From Hydractinia symbiolongicarpus (lineage: Eukaryota > Cnidaria > Hydrozoa > Anthoathecata > Hydractiniidae), in the NCBI RefSeq assembly GCF_029227915.1, contig NC_079888.1, positions 4,475,001 to 4,539,000 on the forward strand: a stretch of 64,000 nt of DNA, written 5' to 3'. Made by a program: the position numbers and the translations under genes. The first letter of the stretch is position 1; each line of letters begins with the position of its first letter. The notes under the pieces were generated by a model, which was not told the DNA's origin, made no database searches, and worked only from the letters and a program-made list of their open reading frames with translations. Shown here piece by piece: positions 49,366 to 60,900 of this stretch.

Positions 49366-52300
49366 TGGTGGTAAAATCACTTAAAATACATTACCAAATT
49401 AAATAAGGTTTATTTTGGGGTGGGGGTTTCTTTAAAATAATTACAACAGTTTTCCGTATATAACATATAGATAGTCAGCTGGCTAGCTACGTATAACTTT
49501 AAACATAAGCAAAGGACTTTACCAAAGCTATCTAGCTATCAAATAAAATGTTTACCCCAAAAAGTTTATAAACATCCTTGATTTATCCAAAATCTTACAG
49601 CTTAATGTCAGCTAACTACTAGCTACTTGTTTTTCCATAAGCAACCAGTTGCTTAGTATCTTAAATTGCGCTAACAAAAAATGAGGCTTGCATCCATCCC
49701 ATAATCGCTTATTTCTTACTTTCTTCTTAGTTAACAAAACCATTTTCAAATTTAAAAAAGGAACTTTTATAGCAATTTCTTTTCTTATGACGTTTTTTTA
49801 GAAGCAAGCGATCAAAAAGTTAACGATCACGAAATTAACGAAAAAAGTAAACGCGAATGTTTATAACAACTTATAAAGAAAATTTAAGTAAATGATTTAA
49901 AAAAAGCATTAAAATAAGGCAAATCTTTATTTTGAGAATGGGTTTATTAACAATCAGTTTCTCTTGTTTTCTTCGACGTATTTATAATATCAGCCACTCT
50001 ACGACCCGCCTTAATCACACTAGGTGAGTGAACTGTATCAGAACAATTTCTTTTGTGTTAATCCAACAAGGAGAAAACGTGTGTGTGTGTGTGTGAGTGT
50101 TTTGCAATGCAATTGCATTGAATAGTATAAGTTTGAACTTCAATTATAGGTTTTACATTCACTAGTAACTTTTTTAAAATCTTGGACATTTACGTTACAC
50201 TTTTAGAGGCATTTAATTACCACGAATTTTAAAAATTCGTGGTAATTTCCTAGATTAAGATTAATCAGAAATTAGCACTTTAGTTATTGTGCTTTGTAGA
50301 AAACCTTCTGTGTGTGTTTGGTTTGTAACTGATGAAAACGATCTAAAGGTGCAAAGTATAGATTCACAATGCCAATACTGTATCTGTGAAGCAATTATGT
50401 GCTTAGGAACCACGAAATAAGCATCTTAAGAGCTAAAAGATACTTTGCTCTTAGCAACCTAAGACCTGACCCAATACGAGACTTGTTTTTCTAACAACTA
50501 CTGCCTCACAACATACAGTTAGGCTAGTACCAGAAAGTACTCGTGAAAGCTCTGAATCGAGTAAGCGTTGTGGCAGTTGATATAGTGTCTTTCTGAACTT
50601 TCTCTCATCACTCCTCCGATTTTGTTTACAAAATGTCTACACATTATTTTGGCTGTCCCTATTCTCCTCTATATCTGTGACTTCAAGTTCTATCCTATCT
50701 GTTCCGCAACTATCCTTTCTGAATAGATTAATGCAAGTGGCATTATTCTATCAACTGGCATATGTAAATAACTTGAACATTTCAGGTAACAGAGAAAAAG
50801 TTTTAGATATGTCAGCTAACACTGGACATGTGCTAAATCATTGGACATGTCAGAAACGCTTTAGAGAGGCCAGAAAATTAATCGATTAAGTCCGAAAATG
50901 ATACAAAGTTTCTTACCGTCGATAATTTAAAAAAAGTAATGTCTCGTTAAGAAATTTGCATCGTTTTAGAAATTGTTCAAAGTCGTTTTTTAAAGAAGAA
51001 AGATCAGGAATTAAAAAAGGATTTAAAAGTTAGAGAGTTATTAAATGGTGAAATGAATGTTTTCATCTCGTCCTATTTCTGAAAGACAACCAGCAAAATA
51101 ACCAACAAGAAGCAAAATAAACAATCACAAAGTACGCAAATTTTATAACTCTGCGTTCTAAGCCAAGACTTTTGTTTCATTCCACGACAACAACAAATTC
51201 TATAAGGGTTTACTCTTTTATATCTCACTAAAAGTCAGTACTGATTCTCAATTTGTAATTTTGATGTACTTTACATCCAATATTTCTAATAATTCCACAA
51301 AAAAAGCTGTTTGAACTCAAATATATTTACACCACACAATATTGATGTAAGCCGAAAGCTCTTCACGATTATCGTTACAAAATTCTTGTTTGTTCTACTT
51401 CAATCATTCATACGTTTTGTATACGCATTGAAAAAAAGAATGAAAAAAAAAAAAGAGAAAGAACATTGAAAGTCACTGGTTACGAAAAAATTGAATGGAT
51501 ATATATTAAAAATTAAAGGATTTAAAAAAAAATTCGCAATTGATAAATTCATTCCCTTTTTTGTGCACATTTATTGAATTATATCGATACAAAGAATTTT
51601 GAAGTAACCTTTTGTGAAGTGAAAGACTAAACAAAGAGGATAAAAGTGAAATAATGCAATTAGATTTTAATAGAATTTACTTTCTCTCCGATTACGACAA
51701 CAAGACAACCCCTTGCACATGATACTCTGCTAGGTAACTGATAAAAAACGTCTCTAACCGATAAAGTAATCGTGACGTGGGGTTTTTTATGTTCCCCAGA
51801 CTTCCTACGCCAATCGACAGGTACAATAGTGCATGACGTAAGAGTGGACCAGTCCATTTCAAACTTTATTTTTCAGTAAGGGTCGGCTGCGTTGATTGTA
51901 AAATTAATATATAGTTTGCATGAACTTCAGTTTTAGAGCATATTCAGTAAGAAAATGCCGCCAGCCACATAAAAAATAATTTGGCTTTCTTCACCTGAAG
52001 TCCGCATTTTAGTGCCAGTCGATTTTTCAATTTTTTTCAGCACATGCGCGAGAATCTCGTCAAAACGTAAAAATTAAAAATCATCTATTTAGGTTTTTTA
52101 TGCAGGTTGTAATAAATGCATATATGTAAACTTAACCAATGAGTTTAATCACTAATCTTTATTCTGTGGAAAATCTGTAAGAATTTCATCAACAGTCAAT
52201 TTTCTCCATGTGGTTCTGCTTTTTCACCTACAACGTGTACGTACAAACACTAAGTTTCGCAAGAGTATGTAAACATTGGCAAGTACAGACTTTACGAAAT

Positions 52301-52415
52301 AAGAAAAGGGGCTATCTGCAACGACGTTGTCAGGAACATTTTATGAAAGCCCGTCACATGAAAAAACGCGCCAAAAAGTTAAACGAAAGTGACGTGAGAA
52401 AGAACTAAAACAAAT
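49366..52415. other. Intergenic region, no accepted gene
   Basis: Two short frames have protein-like composition but no recognised motif or splice partners: 50677-50889 (+) and 51660-51857 (-, containing VDWRRKSGEHKKPHVTITL). A GT microsatellite of about 20 bp lies near 50080. Other DNA is unremarkable. Confidence 0.35.
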
Positions 52416-52779
52416 ATGGCGACTGTCAAAAATTTTGAAACTGATAAAGAAAACAACAACAAGCCGTTGAACTCAAAACTTAGAAGAAAAAAATTATGTT
52501 CTCTTCTTATGCGTAATCAGTAACATATGACATTATCATACGAAATTTTTACTTCGTAAAAATATTCGACGTTCTACCTATCTCAAAATGTTTTTTTCTA
52601 GTCAGATGGAGAATGGAAACTTTGTTTTTGGGGTGTACCCTGATCTGTACGTGCGCATCGTAGATGCCCCTTTCCCTGTTACACTTGCAACACTGCCGCA
52701 AAATACTACAGTATTTCCAACGAGTGGAAATACAGAAGGGTTCAACTCACACTATTCTATTCTTATATTTTCAAATTAA
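52416..52779 (+). CDS. Possible small two-exon gene (93 aa), unknown function
   Basis: Exon 1 is 52416-52519 and starts with ATGGCG in a favourable context. It encodes a polar, Asn/Lys/Arg-rich N-terminus (MATVKNFETDKENNNKPLNS, then KLRRKK, which could act as a nuclear signal). A GTAACA donor and a TTTTTTTCTAG acceptor bound an 82-bp intron. Exon 2 (52602-52779) continues in phase with NGNFVFGVYPDLYVRIVDAP and ends FNSHYSILIFSN. An ATTAAA follows closely. Composition is protein-like on both sides of the intron and the phase agrees, which argues against chance, but the intron is short and no family is recognised. It could instead be the 5' end of a longer gene. Confidence 0.42.
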
Positions 52780-53393
52780 AGCAAACACTAAAAGAAATAC
52801 TAAATCAGACCGGCTGATACACTACGTATATGTGCAAATACTACAGAATATAAAAAAAGCAAGAGTGATATTCATTTTTGCAAATTATTCAAAACAAATT
52901 CTGTGGCATCGTTTAATTCATTAACCGGTATGAGTATTTTTCGAAACCAAAAGATTTTGCTGAGACTGCAAACTCATTATTATAATAGACTAGTTAACAT
53001 GAAAATCAGATATTTTCTTTTTCTTTTGTTTTTCTCACATTTAGCGCAACTAAATTTAAGTCCACGTAATTTAAAGTAAGGCGAGTAAATATATATATAC
53101 AAATTATTATTTAAAGTTGTATTATCACACAATGTGTTTGTAACATTCGATGCACAACATACTGAAAATGAGTATAAACTCCAACATGCAAGTAACAAAT
53201 TTTTCTTCAGTAATCACTTTTTTTCTTTTTCTTTCTCTTAATCAATAACAGAAATTTCGGAGAAAACTTCAAAAGCCTCAAGCGTAAAATCAAAAAATGA
53301 CTAACCCATGTGCATGCTATAAAAAATAAAAAATAAAGCAAAAATAATATGAAAATTATTAGATATTATTAGTTATAATCAAAATTTACTTTT

Positions 53394-54320
53394 CCTTTCT
53401 TTAATTAGAGAAAAATCATGTGAAATTTTCTTTTTAAATGTCCTTCCCTTTTTCTTTTACACAACATTCAACTTAACATACTTTTAGAAAGATTAAAAAA
53501 TGAGACTCATTGTTTTTGAGAATTAGTGGACAGATATAAAAAAAACCCCTCAAAAATTTTTCCGATTATAATTTTGCTCAAAACAATAAATATCAAACTT
53601 TCAAAGCCTCGATTACAAAATACAAATTTACAATATTTACGTGCGTTTTACGTTATTTTATATAATAACTCAAGTAAAAATAACAGGAAAATTATTAAAT
53701 ATAATTAGTTAAAATGAAAAGTTACTTCTCCTTTCTTTAATTAGAGGAAAATCATGTGATATTTTCTTTTGCAACTTCCTTCTCTATTTATTTTACACAA
53801 CATTGAACTCAACAGACTATTAAAAAGATCAAAAAATGAGACTCATTGTTTTGAGAATTAGTGGACGAAAATGAACACTCTAAATTTTTAGGAGTATGAT
53901 TTTGCTCAAAACAATAAATATCAAACTTTAAAAGCCTTGATTACAAAATACAAATTTACAATATATACGTGCGTTTTACGTTATTTTAAATAATAATTCA
54001 AGTAAAAATAACATGAAAATTATTAAATATTATTAGTTAAAATGAAAAGTTACTTCTCCTTTCTTTAATTAGAGGAAAATCATGTGATATTTTCTCTTGC
54101 AACTTCCTTCTCTATTTATTTTACACAACATTCAACTTAACATACTTTTAGAAAGATTAAAAAATGAGACTCATTGTTTTTGAGAATTAGTGGACGAAAA
54201 TTAACACTCTGAATTTTTAGGAGTATAATTTTGCTCAAAACAATAAATATCAAACTTTAAAAGCCTCGATTACAAAATACAAATTACAATATTTACGTGC
54301 GTTTTACGTTATTTTAAATA
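53394..54320 (+). repeat. Tandem repeat, about 330-bp unit, nearly three copies
   Basis: Units begin near 53394, 53730 and 54058, each with cctttctttaattagag. They continue with 'aaaatcatgtga', 'ttacacaacatt', 'aaaaatgagactcattgttt', 'ctcaaaacaataaatatcaa' and 'acgtgcgttttacgttattt'. It is non-coding, followed by an (AAT)n/(ATT)n palindrome at about 54322-54362. Confidence 0.88.
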
Positions 54321-54321
54321 A

Positions 54322-54362
54322 TAATAATAATAATAATTATTATTATTATTATTATTATTACT
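54322..54362. repeat. AAT/ATT trinucleotide palindrome
   Basis: An (AAT)n run passes directly into (ATT)n, forming a perfect foldback at the end of the 330-bp tandem array. Confidence 0.9.
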
Positions 54363-54912
54363 AATGATACTTAATAAAGAAAATTGACAAATTGTATATG
54401 TCAAAATGCGTGCCAATTTATATAAGTTAAGCAAAGCTGGCAAAAATAAATCTTTACTTAATATCCGCAAAGTGATTTAGACAGTTTAATATTACGTAAA
54501 ACATGCAATTAAAGCAAATTATGGCCTGACAACGACAGAAAAATTAAGACTATAAAACAAAAGCAAAAACGAAGTAAAGGACAAGGCGGAAAAAACAAAT
54601 TTCAAAATATTTAATCAATATAAAATAAATAATTAACAGTTGAATATATAAATAAAATAAAAAAGCTATGCCAAAAAAGAGCAAAACTTATGTTAAAAAA
54701 AAAATAAGTCGAAGGTTGAACGAGAACATAAACAATTTAGATATAAAAAAAAAATTCATAACATTCTGAATAACTACTGAAAAGAAATGGAATTCAAGTC
54801 CGCTATTTCAAATAAAAATGCAGTTGAAATGATAAACGTATAGCAATTTTTGAACAAACCAGCCAAGAATGGATGATTTGAAAAACACTTTCGCAGTAGT
54901 GTTGGTTTGTAA

Positions 54913-57900
54913 CTATTCAATTTCTACCCAAGCCTTGCATGCGGCAATCTCATCATATATGGGTGACTTCTTATCCTCGAAAACTGTATACGAAGGTGGA
55001 GCTTCAGTCCGATACGCAGGCAAATCCACATACACATTTTCTTTAGCTTTTTGCCTTTTATTGTATTCGTTTACAGCAAAATCTACCATGATACGGTCCT
55101 TCCTCAACGAACCCATAGGTGATTTGTTGTTACTTCTTCGAGCATTCTGAAATGAGGAATAATTTTTTTTAACAAGAATTAAAAGTTACTCCAACTTTAA
55201 TTCTAATTCTTTTTACTACTTTTTTTAGGCTTTTTTTTTCTCTTTTTGCCCACATGTTCATCCTGTTTTTCCCGGTTATTATATTTCCTAATCTTACTCT
55301 AATTTTTCAGAAGCAATAAAAATTGCTAATGGTAAAATTGTTTTTGTTTGGAGTGGCATATGGTTAAACACGTGTCAGTAAATAGTAAATTAAAATGAAC
55401 TCTTTTTGGATGGCAAGACCAGAATGGATTCCGATTTTGTTCGCCAGTGTTCGTATAATTTGTCATTTGCATCAAAAAAATCATGGAATAACACATATTG
55501 TTATAAGCAATGCTTCCACGGAACGTTAAGTAAAATTGCCTAAGAATTAAATAGATAAAGTCCTTTAAATGTGAACAGAATGCGTAGGGCAAAACTGAAG
55601 ATTTTCATTCAAAAATAAAATTGGTGTAATATCCTTTTCTTGGTGCAGATACAGCAAGTTAATTAAAAGAGCAGAATAAGCTCAAATTTTATAATTAACA
55701 AATTATCAGAAAAATACAAGTAACAAATTTTAACATCAATGTACCTCTGAGTTTGCTCTCTTTCTTCCTTTACAAACACAAGCCACACAGACCAACAACA
55801 GGATCACAAACAGAAAGCCAACACCACCAATTGCAGATACGAATATATAATTTTTATCGCCAACCTTGCCGTCAATCGATTTTCCTCCTCCTGCTGGAAG
55901 TTAAATTTTAAAATTCAGAATTAGAACGAAATAACATTGGAAGAAAGAGATGTATTAACACATATAAATGACGCATGTTTTTCGCAGATAAAAATAAACA
56001 AATAGATTTCTTTTATCTAACTGACAAGTCAAAGATTGCGTGCTAAATAATAATCCGAATTTAAAGTTAAAGAAAGGGGGTATAATCTTGTTTTGTTCAA
56101 AACAGCGTGAATATAAAGTGGAGTGTCAGTACAAGTATTGCGAGATTCTTATGGCTGACTGTTGGTCAGGAAATTTTGTTTCTTAATTTAATAACGAGGT
56201 GTGGCGCAGTTTCCTCATATAACAAAGCTGCTGCAGCAAACAACTGAACATAGATTGTAATATAACTTTCTGCAGAGAAAGAAAGAAACAAAATTGCTGC
56301 AAAGCTAAAAAAAACCAACTAAATTGTGATTGTGATGTAGTAAGCTTCTGCAGAAAAAATAAATATCAAAATTACGATTCTGATTTAGCAAAGTTTCAGC
56401 GAAAAAATAAATATCAAAATTGAGACTAACAACTAACTTGTTATGGTGATATAAAAAGTTGCTGCAGAAAAATAAACAACTGACTTGTGATAGTGTTGTA
56501 GCAAAGTTACAGCGAAAAAATAGACAAAATTTGAATCTGATATAGCAACGTTGCTGCAAAAAAAACTAAATTGTGATAGTGATGTAGAAAAGTTGCTGCA
56601 GAACAATAAACAAGTTAATTGTGATTCTGATGTAGCAAATCGCTGGAGCAAAATGAAAAAATTGAATTGTTATTGTTATTGTGATGCAGCAAAGTTGCTG
56701 CAGAAAAATAAACAACTAAATTGTGATTCTGATATAGCAAAATTGCTGCAATGCAATAAAAAGAATTATGGAAATTTTTCTGCAGCAAAGTTGCTGCAGA
56801 AAAATAAACAACTAAATTGTGATTCTGATATAGCAAAGTTGCTGCAGAACAATAAAAAGATTATTTTTATGGAGAAAAAAAAATTTGTTGCTGTGGTGAC
56901 AAATTTTTAAAGAAGTTATGCAAAGCATAGTTGGACGTATTTTTATTTGGTTACAGTCTAAATAAATATACAGAATTTAAAAACCTTATGTTAAAGGATT
57001 TTTAAAGCTTCCACAACCTTATCGCTTCGGTTCCAAGTTAAAGTTGAAATAAATTTTCTAAATTTTCAGATAACTCTCATTTTTCTACGTTCGCCAGAAC
57101 GCTATGTTCACAATCTCCCCGATCATTTTCTTATGTTAAACAAAAATGACCAATTTTAATATTTGCTAATAATTTCGTAATTTCCAGATGGTCTATAAAC
57201 CGTAAATATTATCAGTTATAAAATAGCAAAACTTTAACAATAAATAACAAGAAGAATAAAAAGATATAGTGAACAACATACAATTTTCATTCTTTTCCAT
57301 GGTAATATCAACGTGATAATATTTATCACCACTTCTAATTTGAAATATATTGCTTGTATTGCTGACGTAATCATTACTTTGTATTTGTTCTTTATCTTGC
57401 TCGCTGTAACACCATCCAACATTTAATATTGCACTAAAATGAAGAATGACATAAACTACCAAGTCCCTTATAACACAATTAAGATCCTTACAAAATCACC
57501 TAAGGTTTTGACAACCATATTATATTTAACTTCTCAAGCGTCGCACATATCAGGAAGACATACCTGCACCCACATATACATACATGCATGCAATCACATA
57601 CATACTCACACATATCTATACACAACCTGTATGCTTATATGCAAAAATTATCATAAATAGCCTCTCTCAAATTTCTTTTTGCAAATATATCCAGTTTTGC
57701 TATTTTAGGAAAATTTATTTCTGCCAATCTGCCTTCTCTTTAATTAAGAAAAGGTTTTATGTTAATACAGATTAAGAAATTTTTTCTAACATATATACTT
57801 TTTAAAGATGATAATTTTTAACTAGAAATTCCAAGAGAATGTTTTAGCTGAATTAATTGAGCTTATCTGTCAATAAAGAATTTCGCGACACTTTTATTTT

Positions 57901-60900
57901 TTATCGCAAAACCCGCAAAAATTTCTGCTTGCAATATTTTCCTGCAGTTTGTGACACAAAAAATGTAAATTTACAAAAATCAGCTCTTCAAGCGGTACAA
58001 AAATTTAACACGAAATGAAAAAACCCAATTAGTGATTTATAACGCCTACAAAGATCACTACTTCTCAAAATTAAAAACAATCCTGTATAGTAGTAAAATA
58101 GTTTATACAATTGTTTATAAACGTAGAAGACACAATATACTATATTAAAGAATTTTGTGACTAGGTGCATCTGCTATCATTTTTTTTAAAACAATACTAT
58201 GCACAAATCATCGTGTTCCAACTGAGCCTGGAGATGTTCCAGATGCTGCTTTAGGCGTTGTCTTCATACTAGGCGCGATCTCTATGGTATTATCTGTAAA
58301 ATTTGTCTTTGGTTGAGAGAAAGTTTTTGTGCTTTGTGTTGTTGTTGGTGATGTTGTGGTACTTTTTGATGGTGTTGTCGTGGTAGTTGTTGATGTTGTT
58401 GTGGTACTTGTTGGTGTTCTGGTGGTGGTAGTTGTTGGTGTTGTTGTTGTTGTGGTAGTTGTTGATGGTGTTGTCGTGGTAGTTGTTGATGGTGTTGTCG
58501 TGGTAGTTGTTGATGTTGTTGTGGTAGTTGTTGGTGTTCTGGTGGTGGTAGTTGTTGGTGTTGTGGTGGTAGTTGTTGGTGTTGTTGTTGTGGTGGTGGT
58601 TGTTGGTGTTGTTGTGGTGGTGGTTGTTGGTGTTGTTGTGGTAGTTGTTGGTGTTGTCGTGGTAGTAGTTTTTGGTGTTGTGGTGGTAGTTGTTGTTGTT
58701 GTTGTTGTGGTGGTGGTTGTTGGTGTTGTGGTGGTGGTTGTTGGTGTTGTGGTGGTGGTTGTTGGTGTTGTGGTGGTGGTTGTTGGTGTTGTGGTGGTGG
58801 TGGCTGTTGGTGTTGTGGTGGTAGTTGTTGGTGTTGTCGTGGTGGTAGTTGTTGGTGCTGTTGTGGTGGTAGTTGTTGGTGTTGTGGTGGTAGTTGTTGG
58901 TGTTGTCGTGGTGGTAGTTGTTGGTGTTGTTGTGGTGGTTGTTGGTTTTGTTGTGGTGGTGGTTGTTGGTGTTGTTGTGGTGGTTGTTGTTGGTGGTGTT
59001 GTTGTAGTTGTCGGTATTGCTGTGGTAGTTGTTGCTGAAAATATGTAAATTGTTTGTTAATGAAGGTATACTATTATACAATTAGAAAATATGTATGAGA
59101 AAGTCTACGTAAGTACTTTCAAATAATCAAAAGTGTAGATGTGAACACACTTAAATATATGCTTTTGATATTGGAAAACACATTCAATACATACATTAAA
59201 AAACCACAGCTTGTAAAATTAAAGTTTTCTACAGTAAAACGAATGCATAATAAAGCATGTACATTTAAATTACAGTTTTCATAAACTGATCAAAGAGTTT
59301 GCGTAATTTTAAATAGTTTCTGGTATTCCAAAAGTTGTGCTGAAGACTAAAAGAAAAAAAAACAGTGCACATTTATGTATTGTAACTTTTTTTATCAATA
59401 ACAAGGTCTTTTCATTAGGGGAAGAATTTATTGCTGTTTTTAAAGAAAGATGTAGTAACAAGAAGAAATTTCTTAGGTTTTTTACTTGCAGTGTAATCAT
59501 TTATTTTAGCTGTCACCACAAGAAATTTTTGCGGAAGCTATTTATGCGATGTAAGTCCATATTCCCAATTCCCCAAACTACATTTTTTAAAGCGAATTGC
59601 AAAAATGAGTTCGGCAATTTTGTTTTTAAAAGAACTCTTGAATTGCAGTGATATTTGAAATAGTTGATGATGATGAGAAATACAGTGATCTTTATATATA
59701 TTGAAGTTAACTTGACACTTGCTCATACAATTATGTTGTGCAGAAACCCCTTCTTGTGATAAATTTCCTTGAAAAATTTTCAAAATGTAAAAGAACATGT
59801 TTAGAAATTGTGCGACATTTCATTCTTTGACTTTTTAAAGTTTTTTGGATAAAGGTAAATAACTTAAGCTTTTATTCATATGAATTCATTCTGCGCTGAA
59901 TGTTCAGGGTTTATTTGCTTTGGTGAAACGAACAGGTGTATAGTAAGTTTTTTATCCATTTTGGAGTGAAATGTGTAGACTTACAGAGATTTTTAAGCAG
60001 GTCACAATATGCAAGTCTAAATGATTTACCTGACCATTTCAGAAGAAACGTATCTGAAAAACTATTTCCAGATTACATAAAAAGGTATATTTTTAGTCAG
60101 GTGAAAGAACATCACAGTGAAAATAGTTGGTAAAACATCCTTTGCAAGTGTAAATTTTGATATGCATACTCAATTACTGAATAAAATTAAAATCAAATGC
60201 AGAGTCTAAGCATTATATATTTGGTTAATAAACTCATACAAGTGAACAAACTATGCTTACAATACCTTATTTTAAAGAACAGTAACCCCATTGTATACTG
60301 TTTTATACTGTTTCACACACTACATAGTAAAACAAAGAAACTGTAATTCACTTACTTCTACATCCACCCTGATCGTTACATTGACAATTCGCTTTACCAT
60401 TGTCATTTATTTGACATGACTCAGATTTTAAATCACATTGTTTGGTTCCACACAGACCTTGAAATATATTGAATACATTACGTTTTAAAATCTTATGTAG
60501 CAGCATGCTCAACTATTTGGAAAAAAAATTGTGTTACTTTAGTCCTTTTCAATAAAAAGTTTAAAATCTTTGTTACCACAATGGTTTTGTTCTAGCTGTG
60601 TTCTAATAAAAGGCTCAGAAAACAGCCTAATTCGGTAATTTGTAGTCAATAATTCTCGCTTAACCTTAACACCAAAAATTTGATAACTACACTGTTATGG
60701 CTCTAAACTGTAAATTTTGTTTTGCAAATTTTTATTAACAATCTAATAGCATAAAAAATTGTTTTTAATTGATGCATCAACCGTATATTACAAAGTCAAT
60801 ACAAATCTTTTCTTTATTTAAAAATTAAGCCAGGCCTTAATTCAAAAACAACACTATATTAACAAAATTTACAGGGGCTATACAAAATTCTGGCCCGCAA

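Noticed and set aside
56305-56910. Repetitive open frames on both strands (CDSDIAKLL and FFCSNF types)
   Set aside because: Artefacts of the 48-bp intronic minisatellite.
58329-59048. Plus-strand 239-codon Val/Gly frame and minus-strand 263-codon Asn/His frame
   Set aside because: Both are other readings of the 21/24-bp repeat that encodes the Thr/Pro mucin stalk. Only the Thr/Pro frame matches the phases of neighbouring exons.
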